Shown here piece after piece: positions 12,601 to 21,600 of a stretch of 64,000 nt of DNA. This DNA comes from Aldrovandia affinis. Lineage: Eukaryota; Chordata; Actinopteri; Notacanthiformes; Halosauridae. The translations under genes and the position numbers were made by a program. The stretch lies in assembly GCA_029706075.1 (NCBI GenBank), contig JAINUG010000026.1, positions 2,773,001-2,837,000 of the forward strand, written 5' to 3'. Below the pieces are notes generated by a model. That model was not told where the DNA came from. It ran no database searches and was given only the letters and a program-made list of their open reading frames with translations. Each line of letters starts with the position of its first letter. Positions within the stretch are counted from its first letter, which is position 1.

Positions 12601-15600
12601 GTTCAGCTTTAATTTGAGGGTATTTACATCCAAATCGGGTGAACGGTGTAGGAATTGCAGCACTTTTTATATGTGGTCCCCTCCTTTTTAAGGGACCAAA
12701 AGTAATTGGACAATTGGCTGCTCAGCTGTTACATGGCCAGGTGTGTGTTATTCTCTCATTATTTAATTTACTAGTAAGCAGATAAAAGGTCTAGAGTTGA
12801 TTAGAGTTGATTTCAAGTGTGGCATTTGCATTTGGAATCTGTTGCTGTTAACTCTCAATATGAAGTCCAAAGAGCTGTCACTGCCAGTGAAGCAAGCCAT
12901 CATTAGGCTGAAAAATCTAAACAAACCCATCAGAGAGATAGCAAAAACATTAGGTGTGGCCAAAGCAACTATTTGGTACATTCTCAAAAAGAAATAATGC
13001 ACTGGTGAGCTCAGGAACACCAAAAGGCCCGGAAGACCACGGAAAAAAACTGTGGTGGATGGCAGAAGAATTCTTTCCCTGGTGAAGAAAAACCCCTTCA
13101 CAACAGTTGGCCAGATCAAGAACACCCTCCAGGAGGTAGGCGTATCTGTGTCAAAGTCAACAATCAAGAGAAGACTTCACCAGAATAAATACAGAGGGTT
13201 TACCACAAGATGTAAACCATTGGTAAGCCTCAAAAACCGGAAGACCAGATTAGAGTTTGCCAAAAAACATCTAAAAAAGCCTGTACAGTTCTGGAACAAC
13301 ATCCTATGGACAGATGAGACAAAGTTCAACTTGTACCAGAATGATGGGAAGAGAAGAGTATGGAGAAGGGAAGGAACTGCTCATGATCCGAAGCATACCA
13401 CCTTATCTGTGAAGCATGGTGGGGGTAGTGTTATGGCGTGGGCATGTATGGCTGCCAATGGAACTGGTTCCCTTGTATTTATTGATGATGTGACTGCTGA
13501 CAAAAGCAGCAGGATGAATTCTGAAGTGTATACGGCTATATTATCTGCTCAGATTCAGCCAAATGCTTCAAAACTCAGTGCAGATGGACAATGACCCAAA
13601 GCATACTGCAAAAGCAACCCAATACTTCTTTAAGGCAAAGAAGTGGAATGTTCTGCAATGGCCAAGTCAATCACCTGACCTGAATCCAATTGAGCATGCA
13701 TTTCACTTGCTCAAGGCAAAACGCCCCAAGAACAAGCAGGAACTGAAGACAGCGGCAGTAAAGGCCTGGCAGAGCAACACCAGGGAAGAAACCCATCGTC
13801 TGGTGATGTCTATGGGTTTCAGACTTCAGGCAGTCATCAATTGCAAAGGATTTGCAACCAAGTATTAAAAATGACAATTTAATTTATGATTATGTTAGTT
13901 TTTCCAATTACTTTTGAGCCCCTAAAATTGGGGGGGCTATGTATTAAAATGGTTGCAATTCCTACATGGTTCATACAATATTTTTGAAAAAATATTAAAG
14001 CTGAAAGTCTACACTTAAAGCACATCTTGATTGTTTCATTTCAAATCCACTGTGCTGGCGTACAGAACCAAAATTATGAAAATTGTGTCACTGTCCAAAC
14101 ACTTATGGACCTGACTGTATATATTGCAGAGTGCTTGCGACATTGTTGCATTGCGCGAACCACGAAGAAGTCGCACAAGTTACGTAGAAGCATGTAGAGG
14201 CCTTTAGTGAAAAAGATCAGTGTCAGCTCAAATCTAATGTATGGTCAACCTAGTCTGTAGATGGATGCATGTTGATATACAGGTAACTGCCAAAATAAAG
14301 GAAACACCAACATAAAGCATCTTAATGGGACGTTGGGCCACCATGAGCCACCAGAACAGCTTCAATGTGCCTTGGCAGATTGTAGATTCTACAAGTGTCT
14401 GGAACTCTATTGGATGGATGCAACACCATTTTTCCACAGGAAATTCCATCATTTGGTGTTTTGTTGATGATGGTGGAAAATGTGGTCTCAGGCACCACTC
14501 CAAAGTTTCCCATAAGTGTTCAATTGGGTTGCAATCTGGTTACTGTGACGGCCATGGCACATAGTTTACATCCTTTTCATGCTCATCAAACCATTCAGTG
14601 ACCACAAGTGTCCTGTGGATGGGGCATTGTCATACTGGAAGAGATCACTCCCATTAGGGGAGAAATGCTTCACCATAGGGTGAAGGTGATCACTCAGAAT
14701 GGCTTTGTATTTATTGGCATTTACCTTGCCCTCTAAGGGGTTGAGGGGCCCAAACCATGTCAGGAAAATACCTCCACACCATAACAGAGCCACCAGAACC
14801 CTTCACTTATTCCTTTATTTTCGAAGTTACCTGTAGTTCACATTATTATATGTAATCATTACAAGTAATATGTCTGCATTGTTTTTGTACAGCCTTATTT
14901 ATTTGTACTGTATTACCTGCATTGAGGTGGAAATGTGTAGTAGTGGTTAAGGAACAGGGCTTTAAAGCTGAAGATTGCACGTTTGAAACACAGGTGGACC
15001 TGTGCTGTGTCCACTTCAGAACAGTGCTGAACTAGAATGGCCTGCTTTGGAGCGGGCTTGTACTGAGATCCAATCAGCTGGGACAGTAGAGTCACAGCCC
15101 TCTGTCATCTCCTGACAGAAACACAGAGCCCAACCCGGCACTCCCAACCACACACTGTGTCTGCCACACAGAGATAGCGCAATCCGCTGAGTAACGGTGT
15201 CCCAGGCCAACCTCCACAGAGGCACACCCCCGCTTCCTTGAATCAAATTACTTTAAAAGGCCATAGGAAGGCTCCGCATTTAGGACAAAGCCACTGCACG
15301 GGGAGAGTGCCCCCTCAACATCCCCCTGCCCTCACCTTTATAGCAGCCTTCCTCTTCCGCTTGCCCCTCCCCCAGCTCTCACCTTAATGGCTGCTTCCCT
15401 GAGGGCCTCCAGCCTCTGCCGGCTGCTCTCTTTCATGTTGACGACGTCCCTGTAGTCCCCCTGCAGAGCCCGCTGGAGGCCAACCACAGCCTGGAACACA
15501 GACTTCTCGCTCTCATTGAGCTCCTTCTGGAAGATCTCCAGCGTGTGTACTTGGAAGATTTTCTCAGGGTCGGAGAGAGACTGGTCTCGCTCTGCAGTGG

Positions 15601-15805
15601 CCATAGCGACACCTAGCTTCCTCACCGCTACTCTCTTCTGCTTCAGAAGGCCCGATAGCCGCCTGCAGTTCTCCACCAACCAATGTCGGCCCTGCGTCAC
15701 CGCCACGTTTCGCCCGCGGTGGAGCCTGATGGCATGTTGAGCCACCTGCTCCCGCTGCAGCGCCCCCACCAGGCCCAAGCACAGTAGAGCAAACAGACCC
15801 CACAT
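4383..15805 (-). CDS. tmco3: TMCO3, putative Na+/H+ antiporter (3' end outside window)
   Basis: Eleven coding exons are read on the minus strand: 15383-15805, 9795-9974, 9130-9318, 7886-8014, 7374-7466, 6789-6975, 6451-6568, 5952-6147, 5541-5691, 5326-5405 and 4383-4532. All have GT/AG borders and matching phases, giving 632 codons; the human protein is about 677 aa, so only the last exon (about 37-45 codons) is missing, left of the window. The start is the ATG at 15805, the only in-frame ATG before a hydrophobic signal peptide ([16 protein letters not shown]). Residues about 130-205 are charged and coiled-coil-like ([13 protein letters not shown]). From about residue 265 the protein is a run of membrane segments of the CPA2 cation:proton antiporter type ([57 protein letters not shown]). 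It is expected in an internal membrane exchanging monovalent cations for protons; transport activity is inferred from the family. Confidence 0.95.
4735..5058. mobile_element. Tc1-like deletion derivative, truncated by a SINE
   Basis: The segment shares CATGCTTAGGGTCATGTA and GGCAGGCCCA-like text with the Tc1 remnant at 41866-42075, and ends with CCCTATTAAGACACTTTATG, the sequence just inside the terminal repeat of the elements at 8457 and 14280. The terminal repeat itself is missing because a SINE begins at 5060. It lies in a TMCO3 intron. Confidence 0.5.
5060..5288 (-). mobile_element. tRNA-derived SINE with L2-type tail
   Basis: Read on the minus strand, the head has an A-box-like TAGTATAATGGTTAGGGAAC and a B-box-like GGTTCAATCCCC. 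The 3' end has the stem-loop CGCTCTGGATAAGAGCG followed by TCTGCTAAATGCC. The GGATA loop is the hallmark of the eel UnaL2-type L2 LINE tail, so this SINE was presumably copied by L2 machinery. Sister copies are at 7003 and 52533. Confidence 0.8.
6594..6660. repeat. (AC)n microsatellite with CACAGA and GA tails
   Basis: About 17 AC units followed by ACACAG repeats and a short AGAG run, immediately intronic to TMCO3 exon 7 (exon ends at 6568 on the plus axis, the acceptor side). No coding meaning. Confidence 0.95.
7003..7215 (+). mobile_element. tRNA-derived SINE with L2-type tail
   Basis: The head TACTATAATGGTTAGGGAAC matches the A-box region of the copies at 5060 and 52533; the B-box is degenerate (GGTTCATTTCCC). 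The body has AATATCCAGCTGTATAAATG and the tail has GTCGCTTTGGATAAGAGCAT then CTGCTAAATGCA. It lies 28 bp into the intron upstream of TMCO3 exon 6. Confidence 0.8.
8457..8998 (+). mobile_element. Tc1-like deletion derivative (542 bp)
   Basis: TA dinucleotides flank the element at 8455-8456 and 8999-9000. The left end CAGGTAAGTGCCAAAATAAA is inverted at the right end (TTTTAAATA...GTTACCTG). Between them a decayed transposase remnant on the plus strand is recognisable: the glycine-rich VMVWG-like stretch near 8515, GATAATGCCCC (the DNAP motif) near 8670 and CTCAACCCAATTGAACATTT (the LNPIEH motif) near 8758. The N-terminal half is deleted. It is a non-autonomous relic in a TMCO3 intron. Confidence 0.85.
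9532..9812 (-). repeat. 31-bp tandem array containing the TMCO3 exon 2 splice donor
   Basis: Units of 31 bp are read at 9532-9562, 9563-9593, 9594-9624, 9625-9633 (interrupted), about 9720-9750, 9751-9781 and 9782-9812. The plus-strand core is GGTGTGGTCTTACCTGTTT. The last unit includes the final 18 coding bases of TMCO3 exon 2 and its donor CAG|GTAAGA on the minus strand; the other units lie in the intron and several keep a GT donor. A SINE tail interrupts the array between 9634 and about 9715. Confidence 0.85.
9634..9710 (+). mobile_element. SINE/L2 tail fragment
   Basis: Contains TGTAAGTCGCTCAGATAAAA, GCATCTGCTAAATGAC and TAATGTAATGTG, the 3' tail of the L2-mobilised SINEs seen at 5060, 7003 and 52533. 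No tRNA-like head is present. It splits the 31-bp tandem array. Confidence 0.7.
10141..10262. repeat. (TTTAAAAAA)n low-complexity array
   Basis: About 120 bp of nearly regular 9-11 bp T3A6-8 units, in the large TMCO3 intron 1. Period varies by one or two A residues between units. Confidence 0.95.
10375..10640 (-). repeat. Probable tRNA-derived SINE
   Basis: Read on the minus strand it starts with GCTCCTGAGTGGCTCAATTG, which resembles a tRNA A-box region, and continues for about 260 bp without a reading frame. No second copy is evident in this window, so the assignment is weak. Confidence 0.4.
11027..11970 (-). mobile_element. Decayed Tc1-like transposon
   Basis: The ends are inverted: CACCGGTCAAAAGTTTTAGA then ACACCCCCATTTT at the left, and AAATGGGGGTGTTCTAAAAC then TTTTCACCAGTAGTG at the right. 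Inside, minus-strand transposase remnants can be read, including the region around 11285-11345 (a WGSFTG-like block before the DDE core) and the sequence near 11440-11480. Frames are broken throughout. Boundaries are accurate to a few bases. Confidence 0.8.
12484..14117 (+). mobile_element. Near full-length Tc1-like transposon (1634 bp)
   Basis: Flanked by TA at 12482-12483 and 14118-14119, the expected Tc1/mariner target duplication. The ends are inverted: CAGTCAAGTCCATAAATATT at the left and AAACACTTATGGACCTGACTG (minus-strand equivalent) at the right, with weaker similarity further in. The length fits an intact Tc1-type element carrying one transposase gene. It sits in TMCO3 intron 1 in the orientation opposite to the gene. 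Confidence 0.93.
12860..13868 (+). pseudogene. Tc1-like transposase pseudogene
   Basis: The frame opens at ATG 12860 ([14 protein letters not shown]) with a helix-turn-helix region ([19 protein letters not shown]). It is stopped by TAA at 12995-12997, where related transposases have a glutamate codon. It then reopens through the second DNA-binding region ([15 protein letters not shown]) and the catalytic domain: first aspartate in ILWTDETKF, glycine block [10 protein letters not shown], second aspartate in QMDNDPKHT and glutamate in [10 protein letters not shown], spaced as in DD34E Tc1 proteins. A frameshift between about 13560 and 13590 separates the first and second aspartate parts. The final codon is TAA at 13866. 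With one nonsense codon and one frameshift it should be inactive; all three catalytic residues survive. Confidence 0.9.
14280..14833 (-). mobile_element. Tc1-like deletion derivative (554 bp), inverted copy of the 8457 family
   Basis: TA flanks at 14278-14279 and 14834-14835. The left end CAGGTAACTGCCAAAATAAA is inverted at the right end (TTTATTTTCGAAGTTACCTG). Inside, minus-strand transposase remnants read [11 protein letters not shown] and [16 protein letters not shown]. It is the same family as 8457-8998 in opposite orientation and has likewise lost its N-terminal half. Confidence 0.87.
14924..15003 (+). repeat. SINE head fragment
   Basis: TGTAGTAGTGGTTAAGGAAC followed by AGGGCTTTAAAGCTGAAG and a degraded B-box (GTTTGAAACACAG) resembles the tRNA-related head of the SINEs at 7003 and 52533. 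The L2-type tail is absent. Confidence 0.5.
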
Positions 15806-17370
15806 CTTTCCTGCTCCACTTCGGCTTGTCCTACTCCAAGCCTCCAAATCAGCTGACTGCGTGTGCCAAAGAGAGATCCTGTCTACATTCTCAATGCTGC
15901 CCACTGGTGGTAGGAGAGGAAGTGCAAGAAGGATTCAGACAGGGAGTCATTGTGCTGTTAAAGAAAAAGCTCATTAGATTGATCTAAATATAAACTTCCA
16001 GTGTAAATCATCAGTGACAAATCCACCTAGCAGTGTGACTCACGGCCTCAGCTCCTCATTCACTCTGTTCTTCATGCCACGTTCCTGGAAACCACATCTA
16101 AAAAGAGCACAGGCATTTACACATTTTACACTGCACAAGGGTTTCATGCGCTCAGTCCAACCCAGAAAATCTAACACCCCTTAAATACACAAATACCTCA
16201 TGACCTAATTACCCACCCTCAGCCTCCTGAAACATACACCTTTTTTAGTGTACAGACAAAATAACTAGGCCTGCAAAATCCAAAAAGGTGGGGCCATACA
16301 TGACTTGCCAAATCAATACAGAGACCCAATTATCTCTTCTGTAACATTTGTATCCTGTACTGTTCCAACTGCAAACAAAACACGCCCATCCCAAGGCCGT
16401 GAGGAACACTGACGCCAGAGAAAGGGCAACATCACAAGTAACGAAGCTTAAAGATTAAAGTACATTTAATCTTTGGGGGAGGTATATTGAAGGCAATACA
16501 ACTATCATACAGATTGAAATAGCATTTTGAAATAATGTACAAAATCAATGGGAGGGTCAGCTATATAAATAAGATTTCAGTCTGAATAACGTGCACATAA
16601 TTAAATAGCGACAAGTAATATATGACACCCGATTCTTATTAATATCTTCGTAATGTAGCGTTGCATAGCAGATTTACGCGATGTCCATTCTCACGGCACT
16701 CATGCTTATTCACCGGGTTGCTGTCTGCCGTGCAATAAATCAAAGCGGTGCACGACCCCACATTGGACATGGCATGTGTACATTTTGTTTGTGATTATGG
16801 AATTGACGTTCTGTCGTTTTGGCATCAGGGTCTTAAATAATAGTCACTAGTCAACACCAGTGACAGTTAAAATAACGTGCGGATAATCGGTCATCCCAGA
16901 GCCGTAAAAATGTATACATGTTGACATGTCACATCAGTATATGTAATCAATGCGATTAATGTAATTGTTATATTTATTATCCCGAATTATGTCTTAAAAG
17001 CTTTTTATACCAAGGTATGTTTGTCACAAACTCTGACAACCAAACTGTTCATGTCGATGCATCCGGAAGTGGCATGCGGTCTCAGTGATCAATAAAATGT
17101 CAATGCCTTACGGTCGTTTAGTCTTCGGGGCCGCTCTACTCAGAAAGGCCATTATTATGCCAAAACGACGAACAGCCTTTGGTCATGAAGACCGTCTTCT
17201 TCGGTCTAGTGCAAAAATACAGCCATGGTTTTCCTTTGACACTGACACGTTTCATCCCTCGGGGAAATGCGACTAGTTCTAAGGGATGAATCAGCAACGG
17301 CTGCAACCAATGAGGTTTATAAATGTCCTTTCTGGAGCTGATACTACTCATTGAAGACACATTCCTGCAT

Positions 17371-17473
<103 letters not shown>

Positions 17474-18309
17474 ATGGAAGGCATAGTGTTGTTTACAGGA
17501 AGTCTAAACGGTACTGTAAACATGCATAGTTATAGCTGCATCGCAAACAGCAACCTCACAACCTAGTAACCCACTTCCTTAGACGTATCAAATAAAATAC
17601 AATAGAAACCAAAGGTATTTAACATTTGCCAGAAATCGAACTTCTGCATTAAAATAGCGTGTCGCCAGAAACACACCACACCAGTGTCACATCGTTAGCT
17701 AGCTCTGCGCCTCAGATTCAGAGTATTTAGCTAATTTACCTGCATGAATTTTCGAAGTCGTCCAGACCGCCCCAGACTCTTCAGTAAATGAAGGCAGCAA
17801 ACTTCCTCTTGCGTTACCACCCCTCCCCGTATGCTACATAGCTCATTGCCAGCGTACAGAAGCTGTGGTAGGCACGCAGCTTTATGATTTGAGTACACAA
17901 CTCATGTCCAGGACCCATAGCTCTCCCGTCACCGCCAACAAATATCATCTTGCAGGTATGGTTCTCGGACAGAAAATGTTTGTGATTTCCAAACTTTACG
18001 TCGAAAGAAGTCTAAACTTTATTTATCAACAGGCATATCTACAGAACAAATAACTGAAAATAAGTGACAGCATTGGTTCACTGTTTTCACCCTTACTTAC
18101 TACATTCCTCGCCGAACGTAGCTAGTAAGATAAACATAAAGTGTTTACATTTTCGCTAATAGTAACCGTATTTTAGGTAGCAAGTAGCTGCTGTTTTGAG
18201 CTGCTTGTACAGCTAATTCTGACAATGCCACAGTCATGCCTGAAATCAATTATTATATTTACTTCCGAAACATATCAACATGATAGGGTCCATATGTGCG
18301 CTCTTATAT

Positions 18310-18321
18310 GGGATATGTAGT
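18310..18321 (-). promoter_or_regulatory. ZNF143-like motif, minus strand
   Basis: The minus strand reads ACTACATATCCC(A), one mismatch from the first part of the ZNF143/STAF core ACTACAANTCCCA. It points toward TMCO3. Motif match only. Confidence 0.35.
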
Positions 18322-18525
18322 CTTTTTCATGCTGTAACTCCACTCAAGATTATCGATCTAAATATGTATTTAAGTCTGATGCGATTTGTGAAATAACGCC
18401 TTTATGGAGTATGTTAATTGAACTAAACTGTGGAGAACTTGTATTACGTGTTGCCTTTTATTGAATAACGTATGATGTATGCCCTCGGGCTGACGCTGGA
18501 AAAAAGCTTACGCGTTGACAACAGA

Positions 18526-18540
18526 ACTACAAATCCCAGC
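18526..18540 (+). promoter_or_regulatory. ZNF143-like motif, plus strand
   Basis: ACTACAAATCCCAGC matches the ZNF143/STAF core ACTACAANTCCCAGN exactly. It lies 116 bp upstream of the DCUN1D2 ATG, a position typical for this factor in housekeeping promoters. Binding is inferred. Confidence 0.55.
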
Positions 18541-18598
18541 ATTTATCTAATCAAACGCGCAAGCTCCCTCGCACTCTAGCGCAATACAGACAGGCTGG

Positions 18599-18608
18599 TG
18601 CGCATGCG
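18599..18608. promoter_or_regulatory. NRF1-like motif
   Basis: TGCGCATGCG followed by TA matches ten of the twelve bases of the palindromic NRF1 site TGCGCATGCGCA. It is 48 bp upstream of the DCUN1D2 start codon, so it is expected near the transcription start. Confidence 0.55.
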
Positions 18609-18655
18609 TACAAGGAGCCACTGGCTATCAAGTTGGTCAAACAGCGGGTGATAAA

Positions 18656-21600
18656 ATGGTAGGTAAGATCAAAATAAAGCCAAAATGATGAATAAAGCAC
18701 TGCATCGAGGTGTAACGCGGGGAAGAGGGTCGGGTTGTACCAAAGGAAGGTTGGTGTTTGCGCTTGCGGGGTGTCCTCTTGCAGTCATCTTGCATTGTCA
18801 GTGTTTTACTGTAGCAATTCATCAGTGGAAAGGAAGGTCAGAGTTGTTGGTATTTTGAGAGCTGACACCAGCAGCAGTTGCTCGACACGTACCTTTCCCT
18901 TTTTGGTCTCTAACTAAGCGAGTTGAGACAGCTGGAGCTGTCCAACCACACAGTCTCTGGAACTGGGTCGCGAGTTGCAGCTCTGGCGGAGCTGTGCTAG
19001 TAAGTAGGACGAAGGGAATATTACACGATCACCTTTTTGCATACAGCCGAAGCCGCCAACCTCACTCCAGCTTCTTTGACCGCTCAGGCAGAACCTATGT
19101 CGGTGCCTGTGTTGTGCTGTCCTGTTTTTTCATTATTATTACTGTCGCGTAAAAACGCGTATTTTGTTCTTGTTAGTTAGGTAAATGGTTAGACGTTATA
19201 GTCTATTAGAAGCTATAGACGATTGCACATATCCCATTTCAATTAATATTTGTCAATATGACAGCAGTTATGTATGCTATTTACCCCGTATGAACCCCAT
19301 CATCGAATTTGGGCGGTTAAAATTGACAGTTCGCGAAAGTGTATTTTTTTGAATTCAGAAGGAATTCGATTGAGGGTGGCTAGTGGATTGATCGCTTTTC
19401 GCAGTAGGTAAACACTGAAAATTGCAAGTAGTTTTTGTATTGAAGGTAACTTATAGTATGTACTTTACTTTAAGATAAATGACTGAGATTGTAAATACTG
19501 CCCCTGTCATGTCCTTGGCCTTGTCAAGGCTGACTCGAAAATATCCATGTCTTGCAGTACAGTCCGGGTTGTTTTCAACTACAGATCCTCGGTGCTATCA
19601 GCTACCGTTGCTGATGGATCCTCTCCTAATTTCCCCACATAATGTGTTTATATTTTCGTTAGAACGTCACAGTAAAGTCGCAGGTAGTCTCGAGCATGTT
19701 TCTGCTGCAATTTGGACTCTGTGGTGACTGTTGTACTTGGAAAACAACAATGCCCACACTGTTAACTTATTGCCAGACTATGCGCGCGTGTGTGGATGAG
19801 AGAGAGAGAGAGAGAGAGAGAAGAGATGGATGCTAGTGATGCTTGAGTTAAAATTAATAAAGAACGTATCATTCATTGTTGTGGTTCGTAACTTGAGTAG
19901 TGTGAATAGTAATAATTTGGAGATCGTTCTGTGTTAGCGTTCAGTTCACAAGATGTGTACTGTGCACGCACCCCTGTTGCTCTACTTTACAAATGCAACT
20001 GTAAATGTTATAATTAAGAACACAATTTAATGGAAAATTCGAGTGCTTGTTAGAATTATTTATTAAAATCTTTGATCACTGCTCTACACTGTACTGACTT
20101 AGTCTGTACAGGCTGCTCAAAGTCAGTACAGTGTATCTGTGGACAAATGTGTCAACCAGTATGTGCAGGTGCTGTGTAATCTGTTTGAATTGTACATTTA
20201 TAAATAAAGCTACAAAACTCCAGACCCTGTCATTCTCTATTATGTTCTGCAGTTTAATCCAAACTGTGTCAACTAAAAGAACGTTTTCACAGGTTGAGAG
20301 ATAAGGCTTATGGTGTAACGTCTTTAGAAGATGAAGAATCGGTCATAATTAATGAATGCACACACACACACACACACACACACGGATGAAATGAGGTTGG
20401 ATAGGGACTTGTTAGATTAGTCATGGTATGCCACACTTTACAGATTGACATGTATGTATGAGCAACGCTGCTTTGTGTCTCTTCACAGCATAAACTGAAG
20501 TCGTCGCAGAAGGACAAGGTTCGTCAGTTCATGTCCTTTACGCAAGCTGGTGAGAAGACAGCCGTATACTGCCTCACACAGAATGACTGGAAACTAGAGG
20601 TGGCCACAGATAACTACTTCCAGAATCCAGACCTCTACCATAGGGAATCCATGAAAAACTCAGTGGACAGAAAGAAGTTGGAGCAGCTGTACAACCGCTA
20701 CAAAGGCAAGTGTGTTCAGCACTTCACATCCCGCTCTGGAGTGCCAACATTGCCCACATTCTCAACAGCAGTAAGAGTGGCCACACTGAACAGCAGCGGA
20801 ATTCCCACACCCATTGAAGTCCAACAGGGTGGCCACACCCTCTGAGGCAAAACAGAATGCGCACACGTATGGAAAGCAGCATTCGGCTATCCCAATTTTA
20901 ATTTTAAATCAAAAAATAATTGTTCAATCATAATCCTTGTTTTAATGCATATTTTGATGCAATATACACTCTGGACACCAGGGGGTGGTGGATTTATTTC
21001 CCCCTCAGATTTCAGCCTGTTAATAATGTTAATGGAGTAGCTCTGCTTATTGGGTTGCTAATTATATTACCAAACCCCAGCTGCAGCAAGTGTGGCACAC
21101 TCCTTACAGATCTGAATGGAATTGAAGCCTGAATCAGTTACTATCTGCCATATTTTAGTAACAACCTATATTTGTGATATTTTATCTTGTAATTAAAAGT
21201 TAGTAATGAGGAAGCAGATGTACAAATATCATTCATGCAACCTCATGGTCCAGCAAAATCCTTTCATTGGCCTGAAAGATAAGACCTCTACCAGGTACCA
21301 TTTCAGTGTGACTTGTGTCTTGTGAATTCTCCTAGCACACCAAATGTGAGTTTATTATTTTGATTACTGGATTGAACAGGTCATGTTTCAGTGTTAACGT
21401 CATGTGACATGATGAGCCTACCTTTGTCATATTGAGAGCTTTTATTTGAACTGTGCAGGTCAAAGAACATAAGAATACATAATGATGAGAACAGGCCGTT
21501 CAGCCCATCTAAGCTTGTCATGTCCTAATCTAAAGAGTGTCTAGTACTGCATCTAGCCTGGACTTGAATAGCCCAAGTGTTTCTGCCTCTACTACCCGAC

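Noticed and set aside
15806-15904. N-terminal extension of TMCO3 to 15904
   Set aside because: The extension has no ATG; a splice acceptor at 15904 explains the open frame as 5' UTR.
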